NCBI GenBank assembly: GCA_023423535.1 | Contig: JAFAFL010000003.1 | Coordinates: 1-64,000, forward strand | Length of the DNA stretch: 64,000 nucleotides | Reading direction: 5' to 3' | Origin: Pseudomonadota bacterium | Lineage (GTDB): Bacteria; Myxococcota; Myxococcia; Myxococcales; Myxococcaceae | Shown here: positions 1-8,154 of the stretch, piece by piece | Numbering within the stretch: the first letter of the stretch is position 1 | Layout of the letters: the number at the start of each line of letters is the position of its first letter | Notes under the pieces: model-generated | What the model was told of the DNA's origin: nothing | Databases searched by the model: none | The model's input: the letters and a program-made list of their open reading frames with translations, nothing else | Translations under genes and position numbers: made by a program

Positions 1-1038
1 GAATCGCAGCCCGTCATCGAGGCTCAGTTCGTCGCGGAGTCTCAGCAGGTAATCGAAGCCGCGCCCGAGTTCATCGCGGAGTCGCAGCCGGTCATCAACG
101 CCGCGCCTGAGTTCGTCGCCGAGTCACAGCCGGTGATCGAGTCCGCGCCCGAGTTCATCGCGGAGTCGCAGCCGGTCATCGAGGCCGCGCCTGAGTTCGT
201 CGTTGAGCCGCAGCGAGTAGTCGAAGGCGCGCCCGAGTCCGTCGCCGAGTCGCAGCCGGTCATCGAGTCTGCGCCCGAGTCCGTCGTTGAGTCGCCGGTC
301 ATCGAGGCCGCGCCCGCGTTCGTCGCTGAGTCGCAGCCGGTCATCGAGGCCGCGCCCGAGTTCATCGCGGAGTCTCAGCCGATCATCGACGCGTCCCCCG
401 AGTTCGTCGCGGAGTCTCAGCCGGTCATTGAGGCCGCGCCCGAGTTCCTCGCCGAGTCTCAGCCGCTCATCGAGGCCGCGCCCGAGTTCGTGGCGGAGTC
501 TCAGCCGGTCATCGAGTCTGCGCCCCCGTTCGTCGTTGAGCCGCTGCCCGTCATCGAAGCCGCACCCGAGTTCGTCGCCGAGTCTCAGCCGGTCATCGAG
601 GCTGCGCCGGAGTTCGTCGCGGAGTCGCAGCCGGTCATCGAGGCCGCGCCTGAGTTCGTCGCCGAAGAGCAGCCGCTAATTGAGTCTGCGCCTCCGTTCG
701 TCGTTGAGTCGCAGCCCGTCATCGACGCCGCGCCCGAGTTCGTCGCCGACGAGCAGCCCGTCATCGAGTTTGCGCACGAGTTCGTCGCGGAGCCTCAGCC
801 GGTCATCGAGTCCGCGCCGGAGTTCGTCGCGGAGTCGCAGCCGTTCATTGAAGCCGCGCCCGAGTTCGTCGCCGACGAACAGCCTGTCATCGAGTCTGCG
901 CCCGAGTTCGTCGCCGACGAACAGCCTGTCATCGAGGCCGCGCCCGACTTCGTCGCGGAGTCGCAGCCGGTCATCGAGTCCGCGCCCGAGTTGATCGCCG
1001 AAGCGCAGCCGGCTCTCGAGCCCGCGCCTGCGTTCCTC
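1..1038 (+). repeat. 42-bp (14-aa) in-frame tandem repeats, about 25 copies
   Basis: Degenerate units read QPVIEAAPEFVAES, with swaps E/D, A/S, V/I/L and an ESQ/DEQ/EPQ junction. Most units are exactly 42 bp; a few have lost one or more codons (for example VIEAQF near base 20 and the ESPVIEAAP unit near 290). The array starts before the window and decays after about base 1000. All length changes are multiples of three, so the reading frame is kept, consistent with selection on the protein. Confidence 0.9.
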
Positions 1039-2643
1039 ACCACGACCTCCTCCGCCGAAGAGCCGCCCCCGCTCGACGCCGCTCCCTCCACCGAGGCACA
1101 GGAGTTCTCCTCCCTCTTCGACGAATCCCCGACGCCGCCGCTGGGCTTCAACCTGCCCGCCGACTCGGCGACGTTCGAGATCGACGCTGACCCCGTCCCA
1201 GCGCCGGCGGCCGCAGTGGCAAGCCCGGAGGCAGAGGCCTTCGACGTCGACGTGACCGACGCCGAGGACCCCTCCGACGAGCTCTCGCTGGACGTCGCGG
1301 TGGCCGAGGCGATCGCGGACGCGGAGCCGGTGCTGGCGGGCCTCGATGCATCGCCGACCATCCACATCGATCCCTCGCTCTACGAGGAGGCGCGCCAGGC
1401 GGAGAGCTCGGATGTGGTGACCGCCGAGCCCGAGCTGACGGGCTCGCCGGACGATGCGGTGCCCTTCTCCGGGCTCGACGATCTGCCGCGTTGGGAGCAG
1501 GAGGTCCCGGCGCTCGCCTTCGACACGCAGTCGGATGCCACGGCGGAAGAGCCGGTGGAGAGCGCCTCCCTCGCGGAGCTCGCGCAGCAGCACTCCGAGC
1601 CCGCGTACGCGGCCGATGGGATCGAGGTGGAGCTCGAGGGCATGCCCACCGATGCGCCGCCGCTGGCGAGCAACGTGGACTTCCTCTCGATGCCGGAGCT
1701 CGCGATGACCGGCGAGCAGCCGCAGGTGGAGATCGAATGGGACGCGGCGAGCACGCTCGCGCAGGCCGCCGAAGCCGCGCCCGCCGGGCTCGCGCACCAC
1801 GAAGCGGACGCAGCGCTGGGCGTGGATCTCGACGTGACGCCGCCGCCGGTGGCGAGCGAGCCGCTCCCGGAGCTCGCGCCGGTCCCCGTCCTGCCGGAGT
1901 GGGCGGCGCAGGCGGATGGCCTCGCGCAGTCCATCGAGCTGGCGCCGAGCCTCCCCTCGTTCGTGGAGCTCGAGCCTGAGCCCGCGCCGGCGATCGCGCA
2001 CGCGGTGCCGAACCTCGCCGCGCTCGAGCCGGTGCCGGAGATCGAGCTCGACGAGGAGGAGGCGCTCGAGCTCGTCGACGAGGTCAGCCCGGTGCCGTAC
2101 GCAGGTCCCGGTGCGCTCGAGGCCCTGCTGCGCGTGGCCACCCCGCCTCCGGTTCCTGTCACCCTCGCGGTGTCGCCTCCGCCGGCGTTCTCCCCCGCTC
2201 CACCCGCCACGCGCAACGAGCTCTTCGGCCGCGCGCTGGACCTCTCCAATCCCGCCGCGCCGCTGGAGAGCGCGTGGGTGGAGGGTGAGCACCGCGTCAT
2301 CGTCCACACGGTGGAGGGCCAGGTGAAGCGCGGCACGCTGCGCGACGCGGACCTGCTCGACGAGCAGATCTCGATGGAGGGCCAGGCCGGCTTCGCGCCG
2401 GAAGCCATCGCCACCTCTCGGATCAAGGCGGTCTTCTTCATGCTCCCCGCCGGCAGCCGTCCGCAGATCCCCGAGGGCCAGAAGCTCCGGATCACCTTCA
2501 ACGACGGGCGCCAGGTGGCCGGCTTCAGCTCGGGCTACAGCCGCACCGCGCCGGGGTTCTTCCTCGTCCCCGCCGAGAACCGGACGAACACCGCGCGGAT
2601 CTTCATCTACCGGTCCAGCGTCCAGTCCGTACAGGAAGGCTGA
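1..2643 (+). CDS. Repeat-rich acidic protein, 5' end outside window
   Basis: The frame is open from base 1, so the start codon lies upstream; 880 codons are visible. About 345 residues consist of roughly 25 degenerate 14-residue units of the form QPVIEAAPEFVAES. An acidic Pro/Ala-rich linker (about residues 345-740) follows. A compact C-terminal domain of about 130 residues begins near ELFGRALDLSNP and contains VKRGTLRDADL, a conserved-looking ITFNDGRQVAGFSSGYS stretch and the end RIFIYRSSVQSVQEG. I believe small C-terminal domains of this kind occur in myxobacterial proteins next to PilZ genes, but I cannot name the family with certainty. The next gene encodes a PilZ protein, which hints at a c-di-GMP or motility context. 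No signal peptide or membrane segment is visible in the part present. Function unknown. Confidence 0.8.
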   Translation, partial: ESQPVIEAQFVAESQQVIEAAPEFIAESQPVINAAPEFVAESQPVIESAPEFIAESQPVIEAAPEFVVEPQRVVEGAPESVAESQPVIESAPESVVESPVIEAAPAFVAESQPVIEAAPEFIAESQPIIDASPEFVAESQPVIEAAPEFLAESQPLIEAAPEFVAESQPVIESAPPFVVEPLPVIEAAPEFVAESQPVIEAAPEFVAESQPVIEAAPEFVAEEQPLIESAPPFVVESQPVIDAAPEFVADEQPVIEFAHEFVAEPQPVIESAPEFVAESQPFIEAAPEFVADEQPVIESAPEFVADEQPVIEAAPDFVAESQPVIESAPELIAEAQPALEPAPAFLTTTSSAEEPPPLDAAPSTEAQEFSSLFDESPTPPLGFNLPADSATFEIDADPVPAPAAAVASPEAEAFDVDVTDAEDPSDELSLDVAVAEAIADAEPVLAGLDASPTIHIDPSLYEEARQAESSDVVTAEPELTGSPDDAVPFSGLDDLPRWEQEVPALAFDTQSDATAEEPVESASLAELAQQHSEPAYAADGIEVELEGMPTDAPPLASNVDFLSMPELAMTGEQPQVEIEWDAASTLAQAAEAAPAGLAHHEADAALGVDLDVTPPPVASEPLPELAPVPVLPEWAAQADGLAQSIELAPSLPSFVELEPEPAPAIAHAVPNLAALEPVPEIELDEEEALELVDEVSPVPYAGPGALEALLRVATPPPVPVTLAVSPPPAFSPAPPATRNELFGRALDLSNPAAPLESAWVEGEHRVIVHTVEGQVKRGTLRDADLLDEQISMEGQAGFAPEAIATSRIKAVFFMLPAGSRPQIPEGQKLRITFNDGRQVAGFSSGYSRTAPGFFLVPAENRTNTARIFIYRSSVQSVQEG

Positions 2644-2664
2644 AGTATCCGGCGCCTGGCGGAT

Positions 2665-2685
2665 GTGCGCGCCGGGCGCACCTTT
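2665..2685 (+). terminator. Possible rho-independent terminator after the repeat protein
   Basis: A 6-bp GTGCGC/GCGCAC stem (2665-2670 with 2676-2681) has a 5-nt loop and is followed by CTTTC. It sits 22 bases after the stop codon of the repeat protein. The T-tract is short, so this is tentative. Confidence 0.4.
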
Positions 2686-2756
2686 CGTGCGGCCCGCGCG
2701 ATAATCGTTCTCGGCGGCTGAGAAATCTGACCGACCGCCACACGGGAGCGCGCGGC

Positions 2757-3101
2757 ATGACGCAGCCTCACGAGAAGCGGGCGGCCCGGCGGGTAGCGGT
2801 CAACCTGACGGCGCACTGCCGCATCGGCACCCGGTTCATGAAGGAGCCGGTGGGCGACCTCTCCCGCGGCGGCCTCTACCTGCGCACCCGGGAGCCCGTG
2901 AGCGAGGGCCTGCCAGTGCGGGTGGCGCTCGCCCTGCCCCACGACGACGGCCCGCGCTTCTGCACCCTCGTGGGCAACGTGGCGAGGCTCGTGCGCGACG
3001 AACGCGGGCGCCCGCTGGGCATCGGCGTCAGCTTCAGCTCGGAGCAGATCGCCGCGCCGGATCTCGAGACGCTCGACGGGTACCTCAGCCGAGTGGGCTG
3101 A
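2757..3101 (+). CDS. Small PilZ-domain protein
   Basis: A 114-residue protein made almost entirely of one PilZ domain. The two signature elements of c-di-GMP-binding PilZ domains are present: the RxxxR-type motif near the N-terminus (RRVAVNL, about residues 11-17) and the D/NxSxxG motif (DLSRGG, about residues 39-44). The remainder has the strand pattern expected of the beta-barrel, with VGNVARLVRDERGRPLGIGV in the second half. It is likely a cytosolic c-di-GMP receptor; single-domain PilZ proteins of this type are abundant in myxobacteria and act in motility and development. No effector domain is attached, so the partner is unknown. The ATG start follows a CACGGGAGCG purine stretch. Confidence 0.85.
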   Translation: MTQPHEKRAARRVAVNLTAHCRIGTRFMKEPVGDLSRGGLYLRTREPVSEGLPVRVALALPHDDGPRFCTLVGNVARLVRDERGRPLGIGVSFSSEQIAAPDLETLDGYLSRVG

Positions 3102-3115
3102 GCCGTCCGCCGCGC

Positions 3116-3853
3116 TCAGTGGATGTAGCGGTCGCTGCCCTTGTCGCCGTTGCGGTCGCTGCCCACCACGCGCAGGTGGCGGTTGCGCGACTTCATCTCG
3201 CGGTCGAGCTTCCAACGCTGGAGCTTGAGCAGGAGCAGCCTCGGCGTCCCCACCTTCACGTACACGAAGGTCAGCACGAGGCCGATCATCGCCGGCACCA
3301 TCAGCACCCAACTCGCGAGCAGCGCGTTGAGCACCACGAAGCCCACGCCGATGCCGGCGAGCACGTTGCCCGTCACCGGCAGGCCCCAGAAGTTCATCTG
3401 CGCCCGGCCAAAGGAGAGGCCGTAGGCGACCCAGATGACGCTCGTCATCACCGAGGCCCCGAAGAACGGCGCCCGCGCGAGGGCCGGCACGAGGAACGAC
3501 AGGAGCGCGGTCAAGAGGCCGGACACGAACACGGTGCCCAGCGAGAAGGTGAGGAGCCGCTTCGTCCCCCACGAGCCCTCGAGCGCGCCGCCAATGCTCC
3601 AGAGGATGATCGCCCCGAAGATGACCGACAGCGGGTCCGGCGTGTTGACGAGGATCCAGGTGACGAACTGCCAGACCGCCAGCCCGTCCACCGCCTGCGA
3701 GGGCACGAGGTAGATGGCCACCGGCAGCAGGCGCGCGAGCACGGTGGCGACGACCATCCCGATGGCGAGCTTCGCCCCGGTGGATGCGACGGAGAGCGGC
3801 CCACCGCGCCCGAACATGTTGCCGCCACCTCTGCGCATCGGTTGCATCGCCAT
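3116..3853 (-). CDS. Rhomboid-fold membrane protein, probably not a protease
   Basis: A 245-residue protein with five or six hydrophobic segments. The segment reading WSIGGALEGSWGTKRLL (about residues 88-104) matches the rhomboid L1 region, where a Glu and a WG..R pattern follow the first helices. The GxS position of rhomboids appears as FFGASVMTS, but the second Gly of GxSG is replaced, and no His is present in the final helices (VLMVPAMIGLVLTFVYVK), so the Ser-His dyad is absent. This fits an inactive rhomboid or Derlin-like scaffold rather than an intramembrane protease. The C-terminal tail is highly basic and cytosolic. I chose the ATG giving MAMQPMRRGGG because the 94 upstream codons in this frame look non-coding. 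Confidence 0.65.
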   Translation of the reverse strand: MAMQPMRRGGGNMFGRGGPLSVASTGAKLAIGMVVATVLARLLPVAIYLVPSQAVDGLAVWQFVTWILVNTPDPLSVIFGAIILWSIGGALEGSWGTKRLLTFSLGTVFVSGLLTALLSFLVPALARAPFFGASVMTSVIWVAYGLSFGRAQMNFWGLPVTGNVLAGIGVGFVVLNALLASWVLMVPAMIGLVLTFVYVKVGTPRLLLLKLQRWKLDREMKSRNRHLRVVGSDRNGDKGSDRYIH

Positions 3854-4026
3854 CGTCGCGTCTCTCCGTCTGTCCGCTCTGGGGGGCCGGCCGGTGAAGG
3901 CGTGGGCCGGGGACAAACTAGGGGCCTCGCGCGCGACTGCAACCCCAACCTCACCCCCAGAAGCACGAAAGGCACCGTCCCACTGGGGGAGGTGCCTTCC
4001 GAACGACAGCCGAGCGGGTGCCCGCG

Positions 4027-4221
4027 CTACTTCTGGCGGTAGAAGAGCGTGATGGTGAGGCAGTGGAACTCCTTGTCGGAGGACTGCGTCACCTCGCGAT
4101 CCACGACCTCCAGGTTCGGGTTCTCCTTCAGCCACCGGGTGATGGATTCACCCATGCTCTCGCGGTCGCGCGCGAGCGTGGTCGAGAAGACCTTCACCCC
4201 GGTGAAATTCATGTTCGCCAT
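4027..4221 (-). CDS. Small conserved-looking protein, 64 aa
   Basis: A 64-residue soluble protein beginning MANMNFTGVKVFSTT, with a predicted beta-alpha-beta pattern (KVFSTT, a helix GESITRWLKENP, then LEVVDREVTQ and HCLTITLFYR). Start chosen at the first ATG of the natural-looking segment, with a GGGAGG stretch 12 bases upstream; longer forms would add a low-complexity Arg/Gly extension. The fold resembles small alpha/beta proteins of unknown function. It is followed on the same strand, after 173 bases, by the rhomboid-fold gene. No function assigned. Confidence 0.65.
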   Translation of the reverse strand: MANMNFTGVKVFSTTLARDRESMGESITRWLKENPNLEVVDREVTQSSDKEFHCLTITLFYRQK

Positions 4222-4315
4222 GTGCCTAAACGCCCTCCCCTCGAAGCCCCTGCATTTACACCCGCCCTGTTGACCCGGCAACCACTTCGCCGGGCGCAGA
4301 GCGGGTGCGCCGGAG

Positions 4316-5665
4316 CTATCCCGCCCTCGCCCGCTTTGCCCGCGCGGAGGTTCCGGCCGGCGGCTGCGCAACCTTCGTCGCCGCGCCGCGCCGCTCGGAG
4401 ATGACCGCGTGGATCTCCTGGTCGGTCAGCGTCCACGCGCACTGCTTCGCGCGCTCGAGGATCGCCTTGCAGAGCTCGTCGTCCGCCGCGATCCCGCGCT
4501 CCTCGCACCAGAAGCGGACGTTGCTCATCCCGCTCATGTGGCCGATCTCGATGACCTGCGCCTTGCCGAACTCGCCCGCCGGCACGCCCGAGTACACCCG
4601 GTCCGACAGCCACTGATCGCCGTGGCGCTGCGCCTTGATGATCGCCGCCGCGTGCACGCCGGTGGCGGTGCGGAACGCGTCCTCGCCGGTGAGCGGATAG
4701 TTCTTCGGAATCGGGAAGCGGCAGGCCTCCGACACCTTCTTCACGTACGGCACCAGCTGCGACAGGTCGTGGTCGAACCAGCCGAGCAGCTTGAGGTTCA
4801 AGAGCAGCTGGTCCATCGACGTGTTGCCCACGCGCTCGCCCACGCCGAGCCCGCAGCCGTGGATCCGGTCCGCGCCCGCCTCGATGGCGTAGATGGCGTT
4901 GACCAGCGCGAGGCCCCGGTCGTTGTGGCCGTGCCAGTCGATCTTCACCTCGCCCTGACGGCCCATGCCGGCGACGAGGCCCTGCGTCCACTGGATGAGC
5001 GCGCGCACGCCGTCCGGCGTCCCGTGGCCCACCGTGTCGCAGAGCACCAGCCGCTTCACGCCGTGATCGATCGCCGCGCGGAACACCGGGTCGAGCACCT
5101 CCGGCGACGAGCGGATGGTGTCCTCGGTCACGAAGGCGACGTCGAGCCCCTCCTTCACCGCGAGGTCGATCGCCGCCACCGACGTCTTGACGATGAACTC
5201 GGTGTCCCAGCCCTCCGCCCAGAGGCGAATCGGCGAGGAGCCGATGAACGCGTAGACGACCAGCGGCACGCCCGCCTTCTGCGAGGCGTCCGCGATGGCC
5301 TGCACGTCCGCGAGGTGCGTGCGTCCGGCGGCGCCGGCCTCGATCTTCAGCTTCTTCTTCTGGATGTGGCGAGCCATCGCCACCACGTCGTCCATCGCGC
5401 GCTTGCCGGCGCCGGGCAGGCCGATGTCCGCCGAGCGGATGCCGAGCGCGTGCATGTACTCGAGGATCTCCAGCTTGTCCTCGAGCGAGGGGTCGTGCAC
5501 CGAAGGCGACTGCACGCCGTCGCGCAGCGTCTCGTCGAACAGGTCGAACGAGTGCGGCGGCTTCTGCACCGTGCGCACGCGGTTCCAGTCGTAGATGACC
5601 TCTTCGCGCGCGGCCGTATCCACACCGCCCGTCCGGGCGGCGTTCTTCTTCGCTGTCTTCGCCAT
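4316..5665 (-). CDS. 2-isopropylmalate synthase / homocitrate synthase family enzyme
   Basis: A 449-residue HMGL-like TIM-barrel acyltransferase that condenses acetyl-CoA with a 2-oxoacid. The family motifs are present: DETLRDGVQ (residues 44-52), the metal-binding HGHND (245-249) and the second signature GLGVGERVGNTSMDQLLLN (about 272-290). The C-terminal part is shorter than in classical LeuA and lacks the approximately 130-residue regulatory LeuA dimer domain, ending instead in a basic tail. That architecture is shared by homocitrate synthases and short IPM synthases, so specificity is not settled. A dehydratase and a dehydrogenase of the same pathway type lie within 8 kb, and dapA/dapB in this window argue that lysine is made by the DAP route; leucine synthesis is therefore the better guess. 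A GTAAGGA ribosome-binding site precedes the ATG, directly after the stop of the 69-aa gene. Confidence 0.8.
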   Translation of the reverse strand: MAKTAKKNAARTGGVDTAAREEVIYDWNRVRTVQKPPHSFDLFDETLRDGVQSPSVHDPSLEDKLEILEYMHALGIRSADIGLPGAGKRAMDDVVAMARHIQKKKLKIEAGAAGRTHLADVQAIADASQKAGVPLVVYAFIGSSPIRLWAEGWDTEFIVKTSVAAIDLAVKEGLDVAFVTEDTIRSSPEVLDPVFRAAIDHGVKRLVLCDTVGHGTPDGVRALIQWTQGLVAGMGRQGEVKIDWHGHNDRGLALVNAIYAIEAGADRIHGCGLGVGERVGNTSMDQLLLNLKLLGWFDHDLSQLVPYVKKVSEACRFPIPKNYPLTGEDAFRTATGVHAAAIIKAQRHGDQWLSDRVYSGVPAGEFGKAQVIEIGHMSGMSNVRFWCEERGIAADDELCKAILERAKQCAWTLTDQEIHAVISERRGAATKVAQPPAGTSARAKRARAG

Positions 5666-5669
5666 GTCC

Positions 5670-5879
5670 TTACCGTCCCGCCATCGCCTTGCGGCCCACG
5701 CAGGCCGGTTCGTCCTTGCAGGAGGGGCCGATGCCGTCCGGGTGAGCCCCGAGCGGCACCTTCTCCGACTCCTCGGCGCCACAGAGGACGCACTTGCGCT
5801 TGCGGGCGCGGCGCTCTGCGCGCCGGGCCTCTGCCAGGGCCTTCGCCCGCTCCCGGGCGGTCTTCGCGTCCTCGTTCAT
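5670..5879 (-). CDS. 69-aa protein with four-cysteine zinc-binding pattern
   Basis: A very basic N-terminal helix rich in Ala, Arg and Glu (residues 1-29) is followed by CVLCGAEESEK and a second pair in PSCKDEPACVGRK. The four Cys in CxxC...CxxxxxC spacing suggest a small zinc-binding module. A clear CAGGAG lies 9 bases before the ATG. It sits 30 bases after the thiolase stop and 4 bases before the start of the synthase gene, so the three are probably cotranscribed. The intervening 30 bases contain a short hexamer repeat (CTGGAG/CTAGAG) that overlaps the ribosome-binding region. Function unknown. Confidence 0.7.
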   Translation of the reverse strand: MNEDAKTARERAKALAEARRAERRARKRKCVLCGAEESEKVPLGAHPDGIGPSCKDEPACVGRKAMAGR

Positions 5880-5909
5880 CTGCAGGTTCTCCTGGAGCTG
5901 GAGCTAGAG

Positions 5910-7106
5910 CTAGAGCGCCTCGACGAGCACCGCGATGCCCTGGCCACCGCCGATGCAGGCGGAGCCGATACCATAGCGGTTGCCGCGCCGCTTGAGCTCG
6001 TAGAGCAGGTGCGCGGTGATGCGCGCGCCGGACGCGCCGAGCGGGTGGCCCACCGCGATCGCGCCGCCGTTCACGTTCGTCCGGTCGCGCGGCAGCCCGA
6101 GCTCCTTCTCCACCGCGAGGTACTGCGGCGCGAAGGCCTCGTTCACCTCGAAGAGGTCGATGTCCGACAGCTGCGTCTCCGCGCGCGCGAGGAGGTTGCG
6201 AATCGCCGGCGCGGGGCCGATGCCCATGATCTTCGGGTCGCAGCCGGAGACGCCCCAGTTCACCAGCCGGCCAATGGGCGCAAGGCCGCGCTTCTCCGCC
6301 CACGAGCGGGTGGCCATCACCACCGAGGCCGCGCCGTCGCAGATGCCGGACGCCGCGCCCGCGTGGACGACGCCGTCCTTCTTGAAGACCTTCGGCAGCT
6401 TCTTCAGGCCCTCGAGCGTCGTCTCCGGACGGTTGTGCTCGTCCTTCGCGAAGGTGACCGTGCCCTTGCGGCTCTTCAGCTCCACCGGCGCGATCTCCTG
6501 CGCGAAGTGGCCGCTCTCCTGCGCGGCGGCGAAGCGGCGCTGGGTGAGCACACTGTACTCGTCCACCTCGTCCTGGCTGATGCCGTACTGCACCGCGAGG
6601 TTCTCGGCGGTGATCGCCATCGGGTCACCGGTGAGGCTGTCGGTGAGCGCGGTCCACAGCGAGTCCTCCATGTTCGACTTGCCGAGCGGGATGCCCCAGC
6701 GCGCGCCGCGGATGATGTGCGGCGCCTGGCTCATGGACTCGGTGCCGCCGGCGAGAACCACGGAGGCCTCGTCGTTGAGCATCGTCTGCGCGGCGGTGAC
6801 GAACGCCTGAAAGCCGGAGCCGCAGAGCCGGTTCACGCCGAGCGCCGGAACGGGGACGGGAACGCCCGCGCGCAGGCCCACGTGACGCGGCAGGTAGATG
6901 GCGTCCGCCGAGGTCTGGATGACGTTGCCGTAGACGACGTGCTGCACGTCCTCGGCGGAGATCTTCGCCTGCGCCAGCGCCGCCTTCGCCGACTCCACCG
7001 CGAGGTCCGTCGCGGTGAGGTCCTTCAGCGCGCCGCCAAAGGTGCCGAACGCGGTCCGCTTGGCGGACAGGAACCAGATCTCCTCGGTCTTCGAAACGCT
7101 CTTCAT
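5910..7106 (-). CDS. Thiolase (acetyl-CoA C-acyltransferase)
   Basis: A 398-residue type II thiolase carrying all catalytic elements: nucleophile Cys95 in NRLCGSGFQ, the NEAFAPQ loop, His354 in GGAIAVGHPLGASGAR, and Cys384 in SACIGGGQG. It either condenses two acetyl-CoA to acetoacetyl-CoA or cleaves 3-oxoacyl-CoA. Length and motifs are typical of the acetoacetyl-CoA thiolase/FadA group; the sequence alone does not decide direction or chain length. It lies 17 bases after the gene for a 222-aa membrane protein and just upstream of the zinc mini-protein and synthase genes. The ATG start has GGAG 12 bases upstream, slightly far. The synthase product uses acetyl-CoA, but a functional link is only inference. 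Confidence 0.93.
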   Translation of the reverse strand: MKSVSKTEEIWFLSAKRTAFGTFGGALKDLTATDLAVESAKAALAQAKISAEDVQHVVYGNVIQTSADAIYLPRHVGLRAGVPVPVPALGVNRLCGSGFQAFVTAAQTMLNDEASVVLAGGTESMSQAPHIIRGARWGIPLGKSNMEDSLWTALTDSLTGDPMAITAENLAVQYGISQDEVDEYSVLTQRRFAAAQESGHFAQEIAPVELKSRKGTVTFAKDEHNRPETTLEGLKKLPKVFKKDGVVHAGAASGICDGAASVVMATRSWAEKRGLAPIGRLVNWGVSGCDPKIMGIGPAPAIRNLLARAETQLSDIDLFEVNEAFAPQYLAVEKELGLPRDRTNVNGGAIAVGHPLGASGARITAHLLYELKRRGNRYGIGSACIGGGQGIAVLVEAL

Positions 7107-7123
7107 GTCGGTCTTTTGCTCCG

Positions 7124-7792
7124 TCAGAGGATGCCCCAGAGGGCCCAGGCCACCATGCCCAATGATCCCACGCTCCACAACAACCCGCGGGCGTGCCGCT
7201 GCCGCACCTCGGGCCGGCCGAAGCGCGCGTACCACGCCTGCTGGGCTGCTACCCGGCCCTCCAGGGTGGGCGAGAGCGTGGGTTCCAGGCCGTCGAGCCG
7301 GCGCCAGTGCGCGCGCACCACCCGCTCCACGCTCGCCTCCTCCAGGTAACCGGAGAGGTAGAGCCCTGCCACCTCACGCGCGGGGCGGCGGTAGGAGGCG
7401 GAGTGCACGAAGCCGCCGTTGGCGAGCGCGGTGAGCAGGTAGGCGTGAGGCTGGCCGCCCGCGCCTTCGAAGAGCGTCGCGTGCGAGGAGGACTCGTGGT
7501 GCACGTAGTCGAAGCAGGTCCGCGTGGGCCCGAGGATCGCCCTCTCGATGTGCGTGCCGAGCGGGATGAAGCCGAGCCCCAGAAGTTCCTGTGAGGCCTT
7601 GCGCAGAGGCTCCGGCACGAGGCCCCAGTCCTCGCCGTTCCACTTCAGCGGAGGCGAGTCCGCCTCGATGCGCAGCGTGTCCGGTTCGACGAAGAGGATC
7701 GCCCGCCAGAGGAAGTAGCGCAGGCCCGCGGCGGCCAGCGCGGCCACGAGGAGCCGGATGAGGACGACGCGATCCACGGCAGAGGGATACAC
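7124..7792 (-). CDS. Membrane-associated protein of unknown function, 222 aa
   Basis: One hydrophobic segment at the N-terminus (about VVLIRLLVAALAAAGLRYFL) and one at the C-terminus (LLWSVGSLGMVAWALWGIL) flank a soluble domain of about 160 residues. The domain contains FIPLGTHIER and ETARTCFDYVHH-like stretches rich in aromatic residues, and ends in WYARFGRPEVRQRH just before the last helix. I do not recognise the family. The first codon is GTG; a second in-frame GTG 15 bases later (giving MDRVVLIRLL) is an equally good start, and neither has a strong ribosome-binding site. It is first in a probable operon with the thiolase, mini-protein and synthase genes. Confidence 0.65.
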   Translation of the reverse strand: MYPSAVDRVVLIRLLVAALAAAGLRYFLWRAILFVEPDTLRIEADSPPLKWNGEDWGLVPEPLRKASQELLGLGFIPLGTHIERAILGPTRTCFDYVHHESSSHATLFEGAGGQPHAYLLTALANGGFVHSASYRRPAREVAGLYLSGYLEEASVERVVRAHWRRLDGLEPTLSPTLEGRVAAQQAWYARFGRPEVRQRHARGLLWSVGSLGMVAWALWGIL

Positions 7793-7834
7793 GGCCGCAC
7801 GCCGCGGCGCGAGGGTTCCTGTCCGGGCTTCGAG

Positions 7835-8107
7835 TCAGACGCCGTCGGTTCCGTAGCCGAGGAGCCCTTCTTCTTCCGACTTCGAGAGGCGGCGGCCGCG
7901 CTCGTCCGGTGGAACGAGCGGCCAGATCTTCCGATGGAGAAGTTCGAGCACCTGACGTCGTCGGTCACTGGATGGGCGAACCGGAACGAGCCTCGCTCGC
8001 CGTTCCTCCAGCGCGCGTCGAATCGCTTCGGTCTTCGACTCGCCCGCCAGCCGCGCGACCTCGTCCAGGAGGCGCTCGACCTATGTGTTTTCGATCTTCA
8101 GCGCCAT
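7835..8107 (-). pseudogene. vapB: VapB-type antitoxin gene interrupted by an amber codon, no VapC partner
   Basis: From the ATG at 8107 the frame reads MALKIENT, then TAG at codon 9 (8083-8081), then VERLLDEVARLAGESK, TEAIRRALEERRARL and a tail ending SKSEEEGLLGYGTDGV before TGA. With the amber read as Glu this is a complete 90-residue antitoxin of the Rv0623/PSK family, which typically starts MALxIKxPEVERL and ends in an LGYGxxGV motif. A GAG-to-TAG change would explain the stop. The toxin gene vapC normally follows directly, but only about 40 bases separate this frame from the next unrelated gene, and I see no PIN-domain sequence. It therefore looks like an orphan, recently broken antitoxin; reinitiation at an internal CTG or suppression of UAG cannot be excluded. 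Confidence 0.8.
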
Positions 8108-8154
8108 CGTCAGACAACGATGAAGACCAGGGCGCGAGAACGAAACCCGAGGGG

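Noticed and set aside
287..679. Arg/Ser-rich frame of 130 residues
   Set aside because: It is the shifted reading of the acidic repeat; the in-frame protein keeps frame across all repeats.
1..1038. CRISPR-like array
   Set aside because: The units are contiguous and in one reading frame with no unique spacers, and the protein repeat explains them.
8108..8154. A leftover vapC fragment upstream of vapB
   Set aside because: Only about 47 bases lie between the dehydratase gene and the antitoxin frame, too few for a PIN-domain remnant, and no matching residues are visible.
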